Assembly (NCBI GenBank): GCA_013400975.1
Contig: WBMZ01012194.1
Span: 1-64,000, forward strand
Direction of reading: 5' to 3'
DNA from: Atrichornis clamosus
Lineage: Eukaryota; Chordata; Aves; Passeriformes; Menuridae
DNA length: 64,000 bases
Part shown: piece after piece, positions 43,113-58,100 of the stretch
How positions within the stretch are numbered: position 1 is the stretch's first letter
Layout of the letters: each line of letters starts with the position of its first letter
The notes under the pieces: generated by a model
Seen by the model: only the letters and a program-made list of their open reading frames with translations
Databases searched by the model: none
What the model was told of the DNA's origin: nothing
Translations under genes and position numbers: made by a program

Positions 43113-46100
43113 CAGGTTTTGTTGGATTTAAGTGTGGGTGGAGGGAGAAGGACATTTAGTGAACAAGGGAAGTTAAAGTGAAGGGCATTGAGGTTCAAAG
43201 TGACAGAAGAGATTAAGTCCTTGCAAAGATGAGCAAGGGCGTAGTTTCACATCATGGTTCTTCTGGTGGCAAAGCTGCTTTTAAAAAGTTCACATCATGC
43301 CTGCTGGGCATCGTGTTATATAAACAACATTACACTGGTCATTGCACCCCAGCCCAAAAAGTGCAACCAGCACAGCCAAAGGTTATGAACTGCTGCATGG
43401 AGGTGAAACGTGAGCCAGAGTGGGACTGGGCAGCGCAGTTGTGATTGTCTTCATGAAGCAGAACTGGAAAGAGCAGCAGTCTCTGAGAAGGAAGGGTGCT
43501 CACGTGGCTGAACCGTGGTCTGGGGAGCTGGAAGAAGCTGGTTTCTGCTGCTGACCCTGCTGCATGACCCATCCCCTCTGTTCTGCATGAGAGAAATCTT
43601 ACTGAAAGTATTTCTTCAGAAGGGTGTAGTTATGTCTCATTAATGCAACTGTAATGGAAGTTGGTATAAAAACGCAGCATTGTTATCAGTCCCTCTCATC
43701 TTTATAAGTGTCACTGCTCAGGTAATTGCAGACTTTCAGAATCAGATCTCCTGGTAGTGCCACCAAACACATGCCTGTGTCTTAGCAAAATGTTCTTCGC
43801 AAGGACTTTGGAGATCAAAGACAGTCTGGGCTTGATTGGAAACCAATTATCTACTGCTGTGTGGACCTTTGAAAACTAACAGGATTTTTATTTCCTTTAC
43901 ACTTTGATCCCCAAAATGAGCAATATAAAGATAAGGAATATCAGAACAAAAGAATGTGCCTACAGGTTATAGATTGGATGGATTTTTTTTTTTAATTTTC
44001 AAAATCAGGTTTCTGGATTAGAAAATCCCAACAAGCTATAGGCATAAGCAATGTATCTTTCAGCTCAGTATCTCTGTAATTCAGAAAAACACCCAAACAC
44101 AGGGCTGCAATATGGATTACCCATGGATGTCCATGGGAAGGATAATTTTTTGCTCCATATACAACCGGAATGACAGAATTACTTGTGCAGCTGATGCTAC
44201 TCAAAGCACCATTCGTCCAGCAGTACACTGCAGTACCTTTAATCTTATTGCCTAATTTCTTTAGCCTTTCTCCTACTCTTTTCCTCGTTTGGCTTCATAT
44301 TCCAGGAAGAGCCCAATTCCTACAAGTGTGCTTTATGGCTCCAGCTCTAAGTTGTCATTTCCAGTGCTGTCTGCAGTTTGTGGGCCAAGGAAAGCAGCTG
44401 CAGATCCGTTCCCTCCTGTAGCATTTCACCCACTTCTATGGCCCCGTTACTTTAATTTTAGTTTCACTGTCTGGGGTCAGTCCTTGCACAGGGACAATTA
44501 ACACCGAGCCTCTGAAATCTGATAGGGATTTAAAGCAATGGGTGAGTGGTTGCCACCTGGTGAGAAGAGGAGGAAGGAGGGGGAGGATGAATGAGCCGCC
44601 CTTTTCCTTTCCCATCCGGCACACATTAGTGGATCAATGACTGAAATGGATGAGGGTGCTGCTGCAGTGTCACGGCACTGTAATGATGTGGCTGCTATTA
44701 ATGGCTAGAGCCCCAGCCTGGAAATTATAGATGAAGAAATGGGAAAAAAATATTTCTGAGGGCTCTGAATTGGTGATTTGAGGATTGTAATTTAGTGCTT
44801 GCTTTCGTATTTCATAAAAAGACTAGTGTGCACATTTTCAGAAGTTTGCCTGTTAGTTAAGGAAGGAATAAAGTCAATAAAGTGTGTTTGATCACAGTTC
44901 TCCTTCCATTCCCCATCTAAGATACGACACACAATCAGCAATGGTGACTTTCTTTAAATCAAGGTTCATGCTTTTCAGCAGATCTGTTTGCAGTGGGGAT
45001 CATCAGCTCTCTGGCTGTATGGATTTTGAGCAAATATACAAAATATTGTAGTTTATATAGCCTGTGGACTCAGCATGTTTCAAGGTCAAATCCCTATTTC
45101 ACTAAAATCGCTGGCAAACACATGGTTATCTTCAGGCAGCCTGGATCTAGACAGAGTAAAAAAAAACCAAAACTGATCAAAGCAACCCAAAAATCCCACA
45201 GCAAAAGCACCTCATCTTGCAAAATTTTTCAAAAGGACAAATCTGCTATTCTCAGCTAAATCTATGACCCGAGGGAGGCTGTACCCTTCCACCAGCAGTT
45301 TGACCAATACAAGATTCAACAGGGTTTTATCCATATTGACTTTCTTTGGGCTTCCATTCTCCTACAGCAATTAAACAGGTCAGGGAGGAGAGCCTGAAGG
45401 GGAGTTCAGCTCCATCCTCCCTGACAATGATGCAAAGCAACACCCTCTGCTTCTGAGCCACTACAAAGTGAATATACCAAATTCTGTAAGAAAGATGTCT
45501 GTAAGAGCACAGTTTCCACTCACATCTCTCAGGTTAACCTACTTTCTGCCTCCTGCTCTGAGGCTTTTCCCTTTGTCCCTGCTGTGGCTGGCTGCTGTAG
45601 TTGCCACTGAGGCTGCAGCTGCCCTTTCTGCAGGCAGGGAAGGGGGAGGCATCCAGCATGGATTGGGTGAAACAACAATAGCTGGTCCTGAAAAGCAGTT
45701 CCTACATAAAATCCACAGCAGTCAGGCCTGCCGGGATGGGGGGAACTCTGCCCTTCACATGATTGCACGGCACTGCTGCGGCACCCGCCAGTCCCCACTC
45801 CCAGCCCTTTCTCCCTGACAATTAATTCTCCACAGCTCTCTTAGTGGAAGCTTCAATGCGTGCCAGAAAGGTTTTTCTCTAATTTCAGACTCCTAACTTT
45901 TTTTTCTGTGCTTCTAAATAGCAAAGGCTGTCTGATAAGGCAGCCCGGGGAGAGCAGGGGGAGGAGGCCGTGAGGTAAACAACAACGGGTGATCGGACAT
46001 AAATATTTCAGAAAAATGTGCCAGCGTCAAAGGCTTGGCTGCAGCTATTCCTCCTGAGGGGTCAGGTTGCAAAAGCCTCTACCTCACTCCCCCAGCATCT

Positions 46101-49100
46101 GCCTCCCTGGCTCTGAGGTGTGGACACATCCGAGAGCCTAATAAATTTCAGGGATGGGCAAAGCGGGAGAGCAAGTATTTACTTTGCGCTAGTAAAACAG
46201 TGCTTATAATTCTGCCTTGTCGCTGGCTAATTAAAGCTTTCACAGCCAGTTCATCATCAGTGAAAGGCTGCCAGCTCTGTTCACTGCCAGGCTGTTCTGC
46301 TGCTGCTAAACCCAGCCCGATGTGTGCCTGAGTGCATCCCCGTAATTGAAGCAGTTCCTGTTCCACACGGCTGCGTGGACACTGCCCAGCCCCGAGTTCC
46401 ATGGTAATTGGCACATCAGCAGTTTGACCCTTTTCTAACAGACCATTTCATGGAAAACGCTCCACTGCAACTGGTATTTATCTCAAAATGCGCATTATAG
46501 GAAAAATCTGTAACGCCCTGCCCGAAGGATCCAAAGCACAGATTCAGTGTCCCCTGGGGGTTTCTGCTGTGCTGGTTCCAGAGGCTGCTCTCCCCCCACT
46601 GCCCCCAGATTATTTCTCCCCAGAGCAGAGGCAGCAGAAGGGGTGATGCATCTGCTCCTCACCTCCCCTGGTTCCCAGGCCAGCTACTGCCCTAAATACA
46701 TCTGGTATATCCTGCAGAACTGTAGCACAACCCTGTTACGCTACAGGACGGACAGCCCCAGCTTTCAGCTTTGCTGGGAAGTTGGGAACATCTTTGCTTT
46801 GCCGAATTTTAATGGGATCTGGAATTGGAGTCTCTTAAGCAGCCTGTTAGTGCAAAATATTGTGTTTGTAAAGACTGACAGAGAACTCAGGAAATTACTA
46901 AAAACTGTGGGCTGAAAGTCACCCTAAAAGTCAACCCAGACCCAAATATTATGTACACAGAAGTATCTCTAAACCACTCAGCTCTGTGAGTTTGGGTATA
47001 TGCCAGCTCGGGAACTCTCTGGGGATGGATTCAAGCAGTGGGACTGCCCTGTAAGTAAGCAGGTCATTCACAGTCCAACTCAACTTCATCTAACATTTAT
47101 GTTTTCTAAATGTGCAACAATCAGGATGCCTAGAGAAAAAGAAATGGAGCAAAATCTTGATTTCTGGGTTCATCTGAGGGCTCACAGGTTCCTCTTGTGC
47201 CCTTCAGAGCTCAGCCAGGTTCGGTGCGTTGCAGCCCTGCAGCCACAAGGCAAAAAATCTTCATTGTGCTCCTGGAAGGAAAAATGCTGCCAGAGCCTCG
47301 AGGTTCAAAGACTGTGTTCATGGAGCATGGGGCATTTTAGAAAAGCTGGGCAGTAGTCTACTACTGCTTGGTAGCAGTGTAAGACTTTGGAGATCAGGAA
47401 ACATCGAGCTGTCCAGCTGATGCCAGACAGAATTTGAGTCCATACACAATCAACTCAACAAACTACTGCCCTTCCCTTAAAGAGTCTGGGTGCCTTGACT
47501 GACCAGTGTGTCCAGGCTGGGCCTGACACTGGACACTACCAACCCCTGCCTCAGGTTACACCACTGCTTTAACCACTGTATGGAGGAAAATGCTGATTAG
47601 ATTGCCTTGCTCACTGATAATTTTTCCTCTGGTTCTTATTACACAGAATGATATTGCTAACAAGGACATTAGAAAGTCAATCAAACATTGCAAAAGGTAC
47701 AATAAACACCTATTCTTAAAATATTGCCTTATTTCTAATTTTTTCCTGTCTGCCTGTCTCTGTAAACTCACCTGACTATATTTACATTCAAGATATATAG
47801 TCAACATAATTTTAAACTGTTTTGAGGGAGATAATTACTTTCTGTATTTGATGTCTATTGAGAAAACAGAGCCAGAATGTGGATTTTTCTTTCAGGTCAC
47901 TGCTTAGAGATAAATTATTCATCTTTGTTTCAACATGTAATTTATTAATTTTTAATTAATAGTACCAACAACACTGGACAATTACTGTTACTTCTTTTGG
48001 CCTTTTTCACTTAGCATATAAAGTGAAAAAGTAAAGCTTAGCATGTTCAAAAAGATTCAACAAAATGTTATTTCAGACACTGTGTAACTCTCAAGGTTGG
48101 TTTCATTTCACATAGAAAATAAAAGTAACTCTAATATGTATTATTTGAAACCGTAAGGGAAAAAGCACAGAACTGACACAGTGGTCCCAGCTTCTCGTCC
48201 TCTAAAGGTCAGCTGTGAGGATGTGACACTGTTAAATTACCAGGATAAAAGAAGCTGAAATGCAGAAGAAAGTATGGAAATACAAACAAAAGAAAAAGAA
48301 AACTTGAATAATTCCAGGTCATCATATTGTTGTCCTCAGAGCATCCAACTGCTCTGTAAATATTGCTTAATTAAACATACTTAGATTGACAGCAATATTT
48401 AAGTCCAATTGCATTAGAACAGAATCACTACCTGCAATATTAATTCCAGATACTGCAGCAGAAGCAAACTGGGAGTAGGTCTGAATTTACATCCTGATCA
48501 AGAATTTATGGTGCAGGTCCAAAAGCATCAAGTCAAAGGACGATATTAATGTATTACAAGGTCATACAGACCTCCACCTCCTTGATTCATGTTCTCTGCT
48601 CCCAACTTTACAGAAGACCTGTGTAAAGGTCAACTGCTTAGTCTGAATGTCATAAAGAAGAATGAAGCAAATAGGGTCACCCCTTCAAATTTTAGCTTCC
48701 TGGATCTGGTACTACATCAAGCAGATATTTATCTTGGATGCTGTGGGAAGAAAAGGCATTTCAGTGCATGGAGCAGTGGCTGAATGGGAAATCTGACATG
48801 ACTACGAAAAATGGTCTTATGATGTGTAGCAAATGCAAGTCTGTCAGTCAGACAAAATGTGATAGTCTGCTAAACTAAATGGGCTTGTTTATCACTGTAA
48901 TTATGTAGCCTTACAATGATAAGGTATTACATCTACATGTCTCACTCTGTGCCAGGAACTGTTCTGCAGAAACCCAGTAAATTTAATTACAAGAGATAGG
49001 AAAAAAATTCCTTTATTTGATGATCTATCCACCCCTGCAATGATTACTCTGGGGAAATTCCCACTGAAGCCAAGCAGATGGTTCCTACCTTGTTGTACAC

Positions 49101-52100
49101 CCAGCTTATTTTCTTTTAAGCTATGAAGTGGTTTACAATGCCATTTTTCTCTGGAGCTGCCATGCATTTGGCAGACCTCTGACTGTGTGTGAATTCCTTT
49201 TTATTGTATATGTGGATGAATTGCTCAGTTTCTTTTTTACCCCAGATAGCAAATCCTACTTTAGATTCATATAAATAAGGACATGAATCAGAGAAGTATC
49301 TAGTCCAAACATGCTTTCAACAAGATGACACCCATTGACTTTGTTACAAGGGAGTCAATAAACAGATTTAATGTCACTGAGCCACATTGTCTCTGGTGCA
49401 TTTCCACAAATGTCCATATTGAGCCCTTAAACACTTGTCCATGGACCAATATTGTGTACTTCTGCTTCTGACTAATCCCTTTTTTGCACAGATATGTAAG
49501 TTTGCAGCGAACTGGAACAGCTGCTGGTTGGGTGAGGGAGCTGCCTGCTTCCCCTGTGCCCGCTGGGAACCAACACTGGCCCTGAGGGCAGGAGGAAATG
49601 TGCCTGTGGTACTCTCCAAGGCAACCTCTGTCCCCGTGTCAGAAGCCAGCTCTGGCACCACGCGCTGTTCAAGGGTTTACCCAGGACAGAGGTGTGGTTT
49701 TGAACTGTTCTCAGCAGAAAGGTAGATTCTGCTGTTTCTCCTTTCTTCTCACAGTCATTCCAGGCTAACAGATCTCTCAGAGGGAATATCACACAGGTTT
49801 GGGAAAAGTGATGAACACTGATTGTATCCCTCAGGAAACTTTTCTCTAAGTCCAATTTCTGTAAAACTAGAGCTGCCCAGATTAAAGGCTAAACCTAAAT
49901 TGGCAGGTGCCTGATTGAGGAATAGTATATACTTTATCTGATTTGAGACTATGTAGCTCCAAGGAGTTCTTTAAAGAGAGATAAATCATTAATCCCCACA
50001 ATCAGTTCAGAGCAGCCAGAAAAGAAGATAAAGTTCCCATGTCTTTGTGCCACATATACCTCCAGGCATCTTCTAACAGATTTCTCCGCAGTTTGAATTC
50101 AGCTCTCTACTTCAGAGTCAGAGACACACAGAGAAGCTGTGTTTTAAAGCAAAGAAAATAGCTGAACATTCTCAAGAGATATAATTTAAAATGGATGGTG
50201 GTGTGATGGGGGAAATTTATTTGCAAGCATTATGTCATATTTTTTCTCAGATACCCATTAAGAGCGTACAAAATACCTGGATGACTTAACCTGTGACCAT
50301 TATTTATTGTAACCTACTTTTTCCCCAGAGTGAATGCCTGAATTCGCATCTTCCATTAATGGCTAAGTGCACTTCTGGGAAGGGTAAATAGAACAGCAAA
50401 GGCCTGGATCTGCAGGCAAGAAGCACACAGCAATCAAAACCAGCAAGTAGAAAAGTGGCTTTAAGTGTCCTCTTTGTTCCCTGAGCCTGGACAGGCTGTG
50501 CAAGGCTGGCCCCAGTGGAAATAAGAAGACCCTGCAGCTTGCTCCTTCCGCCCATAGGTTGCTTCAATCTTTTCCTTTTTATTGTGGAATAAAGAACCCA
50601 TTTTCAGGCATTGGGGAGAAAAACATTCACCCAGGAATGGCTCCAGCTCAGTGATTTGTGCAATGCAGAGATTTGCCACACAGCATCTTTGATGCAGAAT
50701 TACTGTGATGATCAAAGCAAGTTTAATCAGCTCAGTGGTTTGTAAGTGTTTGCAGCCCCTTCTGCCTGCCTGTCACTGGCCAGGATGTCTCCTTCACTTT
50801 GGACAGCAATGATGCAGGGAAAACCAATAATAGCTCTGTGGCCAGCCTTCCCCCAGGCATGTTTTCACCCTCATCCTTCAATGAGAGGACAGATGGAAAT
50901 ATGAATTACGAGTGGGAGACATTGCCAACTCTACCCATTGAGGGAAGGACTGCTGAGGGAAGGTCATCTTTTCTGTCTGTTCCCTGCCCCATGAAACCTC
51001 TGAAACGAGCTCAGAAGATTTTCAGTCACGTTTGGAAGTGTGTGCCTATGAACTGAAGCTTGGCCTAGCAGCACCATACGAGGCTGTTGTTTCGGCTGCC
51101 GACCCCAAGCACAAAGCACAGCTGATTTTGGAGACAGGATGGTGATTCTCTGACACACAAACATCTTCCTGTAAGCCCTCCTCTGGCTCCACTCTCGTTT
51201 TATGCTGGTCAGACAATGTGGAGCTCCCTGGGGGAAAAGCAAGTGTACTGTGTCACTGAATCTCACAAACCCTACAGTCTTCAGTGTTTAAACTGTTGGA
51301 CTTCGAAGCTAAACCCAGATGAATGCTTCTAAAGAGGAAAGCAGATCCTTTTAGTGTCTGAGCCATGAAGCTGTACTTAAAAGAATGAGGAAAGGGTCTC
51401 AAAAGTCTTGTTTAACACAAGCTGCTATTCTAGATTTCATTCCTCCCCCAGCTGGTATTTCCTGCTCTGCAAGACACAGGGAAAGCTAAGGCATTATTTA
51501 ATGGGATTTCTCTGAAAGAGAAATCTTTAAGCTCTGCTATGGCACCAGAGGCATGGGTGGCTGGGGGTGCTGCATGGCTGGTACCTGCCCAGGAGCCTGT
51601 GCTCTGCAGACAGTCCTGGTGACTGAAGAGCAGAGAGGCTGCTATTCCAGAAATCTGCCTCTGCCATATCCAAGACAAACCTAATTTAAACTTTATTTTT
51701 GAGAATTTAAGTGGGGAAAAGCGTTGTCCTTGTTTTCTGCACCAGAGGTAAGCTTCCAGCATCTGGAGCTGCTGGCCATGGAGCAGTCACAATTACCGCT
51801 CCACTACTGCTGAAAAGTAACTTATTAATTTGACTGTCAAAGCACAGATTTCTTTTAGAGTCCCTCTCTCCCACTGCCAGCATTGAATGGGCAGGTTCCC
51901 ATATTAACTTTCTGAGTTGCAGTCATTTGCAGCAGTTCATCTCTTCCAGCTCTTCCCCCTTAAACTCTTTTGGACTGAAACAACTGTAAGCTCTTTGCAG
52001 TTCATTCATTGGGGCTCTGACTTTGGCAGAATATCAGACTGATGCCAGGACAGCCACGGCCGTGGGATTTTTTTAAGGACATTTAGTTCCTGCCATCTGT

Positions 52101-55100
52101 CTGTTGGCTCAACTCTAAGAAATTTAGATTGTGCTGCCTTCCCAAAGTTGTTTTTTTCCCCCCCTTGGACTGCTGTCAGGATATGCAATCTGTCTCTGTG
52201 AGTGTTCCAGTGAGACAGCACTTGAGATGTGATAAAATGCCTCCGATTCTGACACGTGTTACTTTATTTCTTAAGACCAGGTATCGATAATGACGCATCA
52301 CCACGCACGTCACTTTAATGGCAATGAGTACAAAGAGGCTCCAAACTTTTAGTGTGGATTTACTGCATTTTGGGAACATTTTCTATGCTATTTCCTCATT
52401 TTGGCCTATTAGACCAGTGTGTTTGGTTAAGCTGAGCTGTGAGATGAGTGATCAGTTTTTGTGCTGCCACTAATCCACTGTGGGGACATTTCACCCAGCA
52501 GTGCAGGCATTGAGGAAGAAGTGGGGGTGGCTGCACTGCTCCCTGGTTGTGTGTAATTTAGTTACACCCAGCTTTATTTTTCATATTTATCTTCCCCTGA
52601 GAGGTTTTGGAAGGAGGTGGAGTTTCTCCCTGTGAGCCTGGTTTTGCCCATGGTGTTAGACAGCCAGCTGGACTCCAGTAACACCGGGAGACAAACCTCA
52701 GCCAGAGCCAGAAGTACCTGATCCATTTGGATGCTGGGCAAGTGTACATAATCCATTAAAGGTTTAAACTTAGAAGTGGTTTGTGAGTGATTCCCATGAG
52801 AACAGGAAATCCCTACAAGAAGCTGGGATCAGAGGACACGAGTCTCCTTAGGTGAGCTGTCCTTATGAAACGTCTGCTTTTGTGAAAGTTGAGATACGTA
52901 TTTTGTGGTCCAGTTTTCAGATATGACTTTTAAGAATGGGACATTCTCAGTGATAAATCTGAAGGTATGGCAGATTCTGTCTGTTTTGGTAAATAGGTTA
53001 CATTACAATTTTAGGCTCTGCCTGAGGGCCCACCTTGCCTTAGGTTAGACCTTTTACCTTACAAGGGTTATTTATTTTAAAGACCTTAGAAGTATTACAT
53101 TGATAGTGTGTTTCTGGATATAACCCATACAAAAGAGACATTCAGTTTATAGAATGAAACACTAAAACTCTAAAAATGTGGGAGTGCAGCTGGTTAATAT
53201 CTGTGTCCTTGTCTAATTGACAGTTTTTAAAAAATACTGTCTTAGCTAGAAAATACAATCACTGCTTTAACAAAACACATCTTCACAGTCTTACTTGGTT
53301 GCAGGGCTCACATTTTATATATACAGCTGAAGTCCAACTAAATGATCTTTGTTTTTAGCTGACTGCAGTGCTTTTGCAGAGAATGATGATAAATCTGCAA
53401 CAGACAAAAACTAGATGTTTTCTGTTTCAATAAAAATTAGTTATTTTTTAAAGTGAGAAAAACAACAAAGAAGCACAGATTAGACAATGTAGAATTTAGA
53501 TAAATTTAGGGTTACAGCAGTTCTCTTGCCCTCAGCCAGTATAATGAATAATTTAGAGCCAAATTTAGGGGCACTCCAGGACTAAAGTATTGCACTATCT
53601 AATTTCTGTTGTTACTCTGAAGTGTAAGCAGCTAGCTTATTAAATATGAATGGAGTAATCAGACAAATTCTATGACTCTGTGCATGAGCTTCTCATTAAT
53701 GATTCACAACGAAGCATCATGAAAGACTAAATAGACTGCACTGGATTTAAAAGTAATAAATATACTCCAGAAACAAAGTAATTTAATGACCTCCCTATGA
53801 ATGGCAGGGCTTAAAACAAAAGGATGCTCAAGCAGAGCATCCTCATGGAAGCACTAACTTGAGTAGATCATCTTTTGCACATCCCTCTTGATTCTCATTT
53901 GTCAAAACATCCTTGCCGTGGTACCCCCGTGCAGTGCCTCTCTTCAGTGCTGTGTTTATACACTGGCAGCCTCAGCCCCCACAGCCCGCCATGATTTCAC
54001 CACTGCACGGGGTGACTGCTGTAAACCTGCTCCTCAGCAGGACACAGCCCGTACCTTCCAGCCAGGTGAGCAGTTAGGGCATGATTTCCAGCATCCTTTA
54101 CCTCTCACTGGCTCCAACAGACAGCACTCCTGGGATCGAGCTCTTCGGCTGTCTATGTGAATACTGCTTCAAAGGGAATGTCTGAGCTAAAAGAAAAAAA
54201 TTACTTCAGCCTTTTTTCAGCTTTCCAGGAAGGGATTTTCAACATCTAGCAGAGGAAGAGATTCGTTAGTTTATTTTTTTACGTTTGAGATGAGATGCAC
54301 TGATGCCCCTTTGGAAAGTGGAATGTGAATTAGGATACCAGAACAGCAATTCCCTCCTTCATCAAACAGTTTAAACAGAGATTCAAATTAAACAAAACCA
54401 GTTTAAATTTACAGAGTTCCTAGTTGTTATCAGATCTATAGTCCTAGCAAATAGGTCTTTTTCTTAAAAAAAATATTTCTGAACAAAATTCCATTATCCT
54501 TTCCCCATAGTGATTACTGCAAACCCCAAACTTTTTCTTTGTCCAGCTGTCTAGACAATATCCTGACAAAGCCTGCAAGATAAAATAGCCAGTGAAACAA
54601 TGATAAAAATACATGAAAACCTGGAAGAGATGTCAGAAAACTGACAAATACTTGACTCCATTTTACTTTCTTATTTCAAAGAAAAGTACAGGTCTTCAGA
54701 TTTGACGGGCAAAAATATAGTCTCAGGGTGCTTGTTGTCCATGATCAAGATACAGGGTGGGATAAGCCAGACTGAGTGGAATATTGATTTAGGTATGTGT
54801 GCTGGTCAATGTATTTATTACTTGGTTTACACAGACATATATATAAATATGGAACATAATTTTAATGATTGCAACCCAGAATAAAAAAGCAGAAGTCATC
54901 AACTTTTTGATCTCCTTGTTTTTAACAAAGTACCTGTAAAATCAGCCTTTCTTCTATCTGCGACTTTAAGTCCAGCTTTATGAAAATAAAGAGCAGGTAT
55001 TATCAATTTAATCTTACAGTTGGCAATTAGCATCTTTGCAGACACCGAAGCCTAAACAATTAAAAGTTGAATAATTTATGGCAAATGGAACAATTTCTGT

Positions 55101-58100
55101 CATCAGTATTATAACATGCATTTGATATATACTTCACAGCCTGGAGCTGCTTGATGATTGATCCTCAAGTCCTCATTAGTGATGCAATTGCAGCCCCCGC
55201 CCCTGGGCAATGGCGACTTTTGTTTGTCTGCTCTTCGGAATTAATTGGAACCAATTCACGCGTACTTGCGCTTATTCAGGGTGAGATTGTGCCAATAAAA
55301 GAGGGTGGAGGAAGTGTGCTATGGCTGTCCTCATGCCAGCAGGTTATCTTCCAGGCCACACTTGCCCGAATGGCCATGACTCCTCTGGCCAGGGAACACA
55401 GCAGACGCTTCCTCAGCCCCAGTTTCATTCTTGGGACAATGGACAGCAAATTCACAGCTTTGACTTTCTCATGGTGGTGTTTACAAGCCTCTCCCAGCAA
55501 AGGTGTTTAGCTGGGCACACAGGAGGAGGCAGCTGCAAAGGGTGACTGATCAGGTAGCTGAACATGGAAATATTTCACTTTGAAAGAGAGTCCAAAGGAT
55601 TGAATATTTACAGGGAATACAACACCAACAAGGTGGCTTGGAGAAAACTGCCAGGTTATGGTCAGACTGAGAAGGGTCAGATTCTGCCCATGTGAGGGAT
55701 GACTCTTGTGGGGGATGTCTCTGGAGAGATTTGTTGATTGAAGTCTCGTCTGAGGAGTGGTCATCGACTTAGGATCCTACTCTTGCAGGAAGAACCGGAG
55801 ATGCTGAACCATTGCCTTTGTCGGGATTCTGGGCAGCTCTTCCTCTTCAGTGTGAGGAGAGATATTTCTTTCTTCTTATGAGCTTATGGCAGGCCAGAGC
55901 TTAAAAGCAAGTGTCACATTTTGGGCTGTAACTCCAGGACCCTCATGTGGAGAGAACTTTCCTCCCTGCGCTTCCTTTGGCTGCCTTTTGCAGAAATGCT
56001 TTTCAGCTGGCTGTTCACTTCCTTGCTGGGAGGCAACCACTCTTCCACTTGGGAAGAGTGTGAGGGCTTGTCAGACTGGGAGGAAAGACTTATAGGCAAA
56101 TAAAGTGTGCTATTCTACTTCTGCAGAGAATTATTCTTTCCCCCAATAATATGTGTGCTTGTCCCCCTAAAAGCATCCATGCAATGGAAGATGGAGAATG
56201 CAGGGAGAAAGAGAACAGCTATCAGGCAGCTTCCCTTGCAATTCCTGAAGTGTCGGGCAGTCAGGAAGTGTGGTGAGGGCTGCTCTGATAAGGATGCTAC
56301 ATCACCTTACACGTGCAGTTAGAGGCTCTCGACAGCTGCGCCCAGGACGTCAAGCTTTGCACCTCATAAAAAGATAAAAGAAGTAAATTGGGTGTTAGAG
56401 AATTTTGGGAAGGAATGTAAATCACAGCAGAAGGTCATCTATAAAATGATTGCATGGTCAGATTTTAACTGCTTAGTAAAATACTGGCCACCCCATATCA
56501 AGAAGGATGTTGTAAAATCTAAAAATAGTTGGAGAAGATACAATCATAATGAAGATTATAAGTCAAGAAATAGCCTCTGTCCAAGGAGCTACTAAATAGG
56601 AAGCTTCAGAAAGAATTAATAGGATTCTTCACATTGAGAAGAGACAGATGGGGAATAGCACGATATGATTTAAGGCCTTTCAAATCATGAGAGAGATGGA
56701 GGAAGTAAATGTCTGAATTTTTCATTTTTCACTGTACTAGAATTGGGAAGTACTTAGTGCAAGTCAAGGTAGCTTGAAATAAAGGACAAAATAAATAGGA
56801 CTCCTTCATAGAACCTCCAACTAACTTGAGAAAGTCACTGTCACAGAGTAAAAGCTGAATGTACATCTGGCTTCAGAGCAATTAGGCAGATTAGGCAACA
56901 GCCAGAAGATCCAAGGATAAGGGGCAAATATAAAGGTCCACATTCCAGCTTTGGCTAAAAACACCTCCAGCTGCTCGCCAGGAGAAGCTGGGAGGGGATG
57001 TAAGGGAAGAAGGAAGCTCCTTGCAGTCTTCATTCTGATGTTTCCCCAACCACTCCTCAGGCTCCCAGCAGTGGGCTTGGGACCTGAGCTGCCTTTGAGG
57101 TTTGTGCAGAGCAGATGCTCTGCAGCGGCAGCCCACTGAACCTGCAAGTGCAGGGCTGCTCTGGGAGAGAAGCTCTTCACTCTCCACACATGGGGCTTCA
57201 GAGACTTCGGCTTTCCTGTGCCAAGAAAATTACACAGCATTTATTTAACTTTAACCTGAGTTTAATGGCAGATGTTGAAGGTGGGGTTTTTTTTTCTGGA
57301 AGTACAACCTCTTCCTTCCCTTGAGTGAATAGGTGAGGAAAAGAGGTCATTTGAGGAGCTCAGGTATGCTTTTTTCTGCACATTCATCATAAACCATTAA
57401 TCACAGTCTATATGTGTGCTCACAAGATGAAAAAGAATTGCCAAAGGGCTGATAATTAACACATTTATCTGAATGCTGAAATTGTACAAAGCCAGTTGAG
57501 AAAACGGGTATACATTTGAAGTACTAGGGAAGATACAGATCTATTTTTTTCTCAGTCTCCCAGAATCTCCAAATCAAGATTGAATGTTTTTCAAGAAAAC
57601 ACACTCCAGGTCAACTCATTGCTGAATTTATTTTCTAGCTGTGGCATTTAGCAGCTTCTCAGCTGTAAAAGTGTTTAGATCCTCTAAACCTTATGTTGTG
57701 AATTTACAGAGGGGCAGGTTGAACTTAAATTGTCCATATAAACAATCTCTCATATGTTGCCTTCTTCCAATGCACATCTGGTGAGTCCTTCATCATTCCT
57801 AATTATGATGCAGGTTGTTGGAAAATTACTTCTTTGACAGAAACGGTAACAAGAAACTGTGCAAATTTAAACAAGAATCCCACTGAGACTTTTATTAGCA
57901 GCAAAATCAAAGATCTGCAAAATGTATTTTCTTTTTTTTTCCCCTCACCGTCACTGAATCTTCTGATTCCAGACCACACTTAGTCCTCTGTCATTACAGA
58001 CAGACCTGGGGATAAATAAGAGATTAAAAGTAACTTCATCTATCTGATTAAAAGTAACTGATCTATCCTCACTGATGCAATTTGTTTATAAAGGGTCCAT

